Source of the DNA: Streptomyces sp. A1277
GTDB lineage: Bacteria > Actinomycetota > Actinomycetes > Streptomycetales > Streptomycetaceae
Assembly (NCBI RefSeq): GCF_004795015.1
Contig: NZ_SSBI01000053.1
Coordinates: 1 to 58,601 of the forward strand
Length of the DNA stretch: 58,601 bases
Direction of reading: 5' to 3'
Made by a program: the position numbers and the translations under genes. The notes below the pieces were generated by a model. The model searched no databases and was not told the origin of the DNA. It saw only the letters and a list, made by a program, of their open reading frames with translations. Every line of letters starts with the position of its first letter. The first letter of the stretch is position 1. Positions 56,177 through 58,601 of this stretch are shown piece after piece.

Positions 56177-58005
56177 CCATGACACCTGACGAATCGTCCC
56201 TGCATATCAGTTTCGATGTCACGCGGACCAAAGCCCTCCTGCGCGCCGGCGAGCCTTACCGCAGCGATCTGACGCGGCTCGCGGCCAGATTCCCTGGCGG
56301 CAGTCCGCGTGGACGCCTCGCCTTGGAGCTGGATCTCGATGACTTCCTGGTAGGCATCGATGCGCTGGCTGACTGGCCGCACCCCGACTCTGTGGTGTGG
56401 GCGGACGAACTGAGTGCTCTGGTAGGGGAGGTACTGGATGATGCCGACCGCGCTGAAGAGCAGCTCCAGTCTCCCCGCCCGGCCGAGGCGTGGGACGACA
56501 GCGCTGTGGAAGCAGCGCTGGGGGCCAGCTGGCGCGCTGGCCTCACGGAGTTCCAGCGTCGGGATATCGCGCGGCTGCTGTCCCTCCGGCACGGCGCCAA
56601 CTTCAGCGTCCCGGGCGCCGGGAAGACCCGCGTCGGACTGGCGGTGTATGCCGCGATGCGCGAGTGCGGGGATGTATGCCGACTGCTGGTGGTCAGTCCG
56701 AAGTCCGCGTACGAGTCGTGGCTCTCGGAGAGTGAGTACTGCTTCAAGGAACCGCCGCACACAGTCGTGATGGGGAAGAGCCCTGACCACAGGGCCGAGA
56801 TCATGATCGTCAATTACGAGCGTCTGGACAGGTCGCTGGCCGCACTGGCGGACTGGCTGCGCGGCACGCCCTCCATGATCATCCTCGATGAAGCGCACCG
56901 GATGAAGCTGGGGGCCAGGGGAACGTACGGAAGCGCCTGCATGGCACTGGGTCCCCTGACCCGCCGACGTCTGATCCTCACGGGGACTCCGGCTCCGAAT
57001 GGAGCGCGGGACCTGGAGAATCTTCTGTCGTTCGTCTGGCCCGGTCATGGGCGCAGAGTGGTGACGCAGGCTGTAGCCGGCGGTGATCTCGCGTACGCGA
57101 GTTCTGTGCTGCGGCCGCTGTTCACGCGGACGACGAAGAAGGAACTGGGCCTGCCTTCCTTCGAGACGCGGATCCGGAGGCTGAAAATGCCGGAGCTGCA
57201 CCGTGAGGTGTACGACGCGCTGGTGGGCCGGTTTACCCCGAGGGCTGAGACATCGCGTGATGAGTTCGACGCCCTGGGCAAGGCGATGCTGCGCCTGCTG
57301 ATGGCGGCCACTAGTCCCGCGCTGCTCATTGAGGGCGAGAGCCGCTATGAACCGTTGACCTATCAGGTGCCGCCGCTCGAAGTGCCAGAAGGCGAGTCCC
57401 TGTATGCGCTCATGCGGAACCTGCCTGCGCACGAGCTTTCTCCGAAGTACAAGGAAGCTCTAAATATCGTTGCGACGAACACTGCGATGGGGCGCAAAAC
57501 CCTTGTATGGGCGACCTTTGTGCGCAGCATCACCACCATGGAGAGCCTATTCAGCGCGTACCAGCCGGCGGTCGTTCACGGCGGCACACCGGACCGGGAG
57601 GAGCAGATCAGGCGGTTCCGCGAGGACCCTGACTGCCACGTTCTCCTGTCCAATCCGGCCACGCTTGGCGAGGGCATCAGCCTGCATCACGTATGTCATG
57701 ACGCGGTTTACGTCGACCGCGACTTCATGGCAGGACGGTTCCTGCAGAGCTTGGACCGCATTCACCGGCTCGGGCTGGCGCCCGATACGCAGACGCGCGT
57801 CACCGTGCTGGCGGTCGAGGGCACGATCGATGAGGTGGTGGCTATGCGGCTTGAGGAGAAGCTTGAATTCATGGGGCGGATTCTGGACGACCCCGCTGTA
57901 CAGCAGCTTGCCGACCTGGAGGACGAACCGTCCGGTGCCGCCGGTATGGACATGGCCGATGTCCGCGCCCTGCTGAGCCACGTCAGTGCTGTCGCCGCCC
58001 ACTGA
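56173..58005 (+). CDS. SNF2-type superfamily 2 helicase
   Basis: 610-residue ATP-dependent DNA translocase. After a unique 110-residue N-terminus comes a Q-like motif (LTEFQRRDIARLL), Walker A as PGAGKT at 147-152, motif Ia LLVVSPKSAYESW, motif II DEAH at 239-242, motif III LTGTPAPN and motif VI LDRIHRLG, all in SNF2 style. No nuclease domain is fused. Start GTG 56173 overlaps the ParB-like stop by four bases, and the next gene starts inside its 3' end. It likely drives remodelling or translocation for the cluster. Confidence 0.92.
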   Translation: MTMTPDESSLHISFDVTRTKALLRAGEPYRSDLTRLAARFPGGSPRGRLALELDLDDFLVGIDALADWPHPDSVVWADELSALVGEVLDDADRAEEQLQSPRPAEAWDDSAVEAALGASWRAGLTEFQRRDIARLLSLRHGANFSVPGAGKTRVGLAVYAAMRECGDVCRLLVVSPKSAYESWLSESEYCFKEPPHTVVMGKSPDHRAEIMIVNYERLDRSLAALADWLRGTPSMIILDEAHRMKLGARGTYGSACMALGPLTRRRLILTGTPAPNGARDLENLLSFVWPGHGRRVVTQAVAGGDLAYASSVLRPLFTRTTKKELGLPSFETRIRRLKMPELHREVYDALVGRFTPRAETSRDEFDALGKAMLRLLMAATSPALLIEGESRYEPLTYQVPPLEVPEGESLYALMRNLPAHELSPKYKEALNIVATNTAMGRKTLVWATFVRSITTMESLFSAYQPAVVHGGTPDREEQIRRFREDPDCHVLLSNPATLGEGISLHHVCHDAVYVDRDFMAGRFLQSLDRIHRLGLAPDTQTRVTVLAVEGTIDEVVAMRLEEKLEFMGRILDDPAVQQLADLEDEPSGAAGMDMADVRALLSHVSAVAAH

Positions 58006-58465
58006 GGCGACGCGCCGGGCGGCGCTTCGCTGGCTGGCTGAATTGCGCGTGGCTGGAATCCCGCGGGTACGGGCTCTCTTCACCCACCATCCGGGCTACT
58101 CGGACCTCACGCCGGCTCAGTACGCCGAGGGCCTTGCCTGGCTCAGGCGGACAGGGATGGTCACCATGGCGGGCCGGCCCGTTGTGGACCTCAGCGACAG
58201 TGAGGTGACGGATGGCGCGGGGCCTGCATCGGTCCCTCGTGTGGTGTGGAGCCGGACGGCGGAGGAAGCGAGGAAGGCCGTCGGAGCTGCGGGCGAACAG
58301 GCGCTGCTCCGGCTGCTCCGTGACGGCGGCGTGCCGCACGTCAGACATGTGGCCGCGGAGTCTGACGCCTATGGGTATGACATAGAAGCAGCGCGCTCTG
58401 TCTCTGAGCGGGCACACATCGAGGTTAACCTCGCGCTTTCGCGAGGTGGGGTGTCCGATGCTTGA
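57986..58465 (+). pseudogene. PD-(D/E)xK nuclease (DUF3883-like), truncated by an insertion element
   Basis: The frame starts at GTG 57986, overlapping the helicase end by 20 bases. It has an N-terminal winged-helix-like part and then the DUF3883/Mrr-like nuclease core: AAGEQALLRLLRDGGVPHVR (Glu104), SDAYGYDIEA (Asp132) and HIEV (Glu146). In the family the next residue is the catalytic Lys (IEVK). Here the codon is AAC, formed at a TTAA where foreign sequence begins, and the frame ends after a further 12 unrelated residues. The nuclease is therefore cut exactly inside its ExK motif and is probably inactive. Confidence 0.7.
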
Positions 58466-58601
58466 TCAAATAAACGGAGAGTGCCCCTGACCTGCAACGA
58501 TGGGACTTGTCTAGGGTCCTGTGGCTGCACGGAAAGAAGCACTCTCCAGGTGAAGAAGCGTATCGGGTCGTACCCGCGTGTCCGCATCGAGGGCGGTGGC
58601 C
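58429..58601 (+). mobile_element. IS1380-family insertion sequence, left end (partial)
   Basis: Sequence downstream of TTAA (58425-58428) changes character: a terminal CCTCGCG-CTTT-CGCGAGG hairpin, an AT-rich tract, then CCTGACCTGCAACGATGGGA and an IS1380-type transposase start at 58550. The element continues past the window edge. TTAA targeting fits the relation of IS1380 to piggyBac-type transposases. The exact end is inferred from where nuclease similarity stops. Confidence 0.6.
58550..58601 (+). CDS. IS1380-family transposase, N-terminus (partial)
   Basis: The frame opens at GTG 58550 and runs off the window. The first 17 residues read KKRIGSYPRVRIEGGG after the initiator, which is the N-terminus I remember for Streptomyces IS1380-family DDE transposases. 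Only this fragment is present here. Confidence 0.7.
   Translation, partial: MKKRIGSYPRVRIEGGG

Overview
The window is chromosomal DNA of a Streptomyces or a very close relative. The evidence is the very high GC with G/C-ending codons, many GTG starts, purine-rich Shine-Dalgarno sites, paired DUF397/XRE genes, a DasR-type GlcNAc PTS locus, an ECF42-type sigma factor with a YCII partner, and the overall gene order. From memory, that order resembles the S. coelicolor SCO29xx region from the immune-inhibitor-A protease to the DUF445 gene. I had no database access, so names rest on motifs I could read and on remembered families.

Layout. 1-5.2 kb holds two RDD membrane proteins (the second with a 5-copy 30-bp repeat), a small membrane protein, a secreted M6 protease and a small conserved protein. 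5.2-8.5 kb holds NAD salvage (pncA, pncB), clpS and a DUF2017 gene. 8.8-12.4 kb holds an amino-acid permease behind two overlapping hairpins, then the sulfur-carrier route to cysteine: a JAMM protease, a Cys-containing leader peptide with hairpins, a MoaD/CysO-like carrier and cysM. 12.6-16.8 kb holds a metallo-beta-lactamase-fold protein and the GlcNAc PTS (nagE2, nagE1, nagF) with DasR-like sites. 17-22.5 kb holds rph, rdgB, a tRNA-like gene on the minus strand, an MFS osmolyte-type transporter, bcp, a DUF3618 gene, a GroES-like gene, and a guanidine-III riboswitch in front of an SMR exporter. 22.5-31.8 kb holds a class A PBP, a three-gene ABC exporter, a DUF1707 protein, an SGNH hydrolase and a DUF445 protein.

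31.9-47.2 kb is more accessory: an MFS/TetR operon behind a 47-bp nested palindrome, a toxin remnant fused in frame to a probable immunity gene, an AAA+/TPR pair, a GH5 beta-mannanase with CBM2 under a CebR-type box, the YCII/ECF42 operon, an acetyltransferase, a receptor Ser/Thr kinase and a small-molecule kinase. 47.2-50.4 kb is a DUF397 x2 / XRE block facing a short operon that ends in a 48-residue Asp-Gly-rich peptide and a PIMT-like methyltransferase. This looks like a minimal RiPP locus of the aspartimide-forming (imiditide-like) kind.

53.9-58.5 kb is an island with less GC-rich sequence. It encodes a winged-helix/Zn-ribbon HNH-like protein, a ParB/sulfiredoxin-fold protein, an SNF2-type helicase and a PD-(D/E)xK (DUF3883-like) nuclease. 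The nuclease is cut at its catalytic motif by an IS1380-family element inserted at TTAA, and the window ends inside that element. This looks like a defence-type module that I cannot match to a named system; together with the PIMT locus and the cysteine leader it is the most interesting part of the window.
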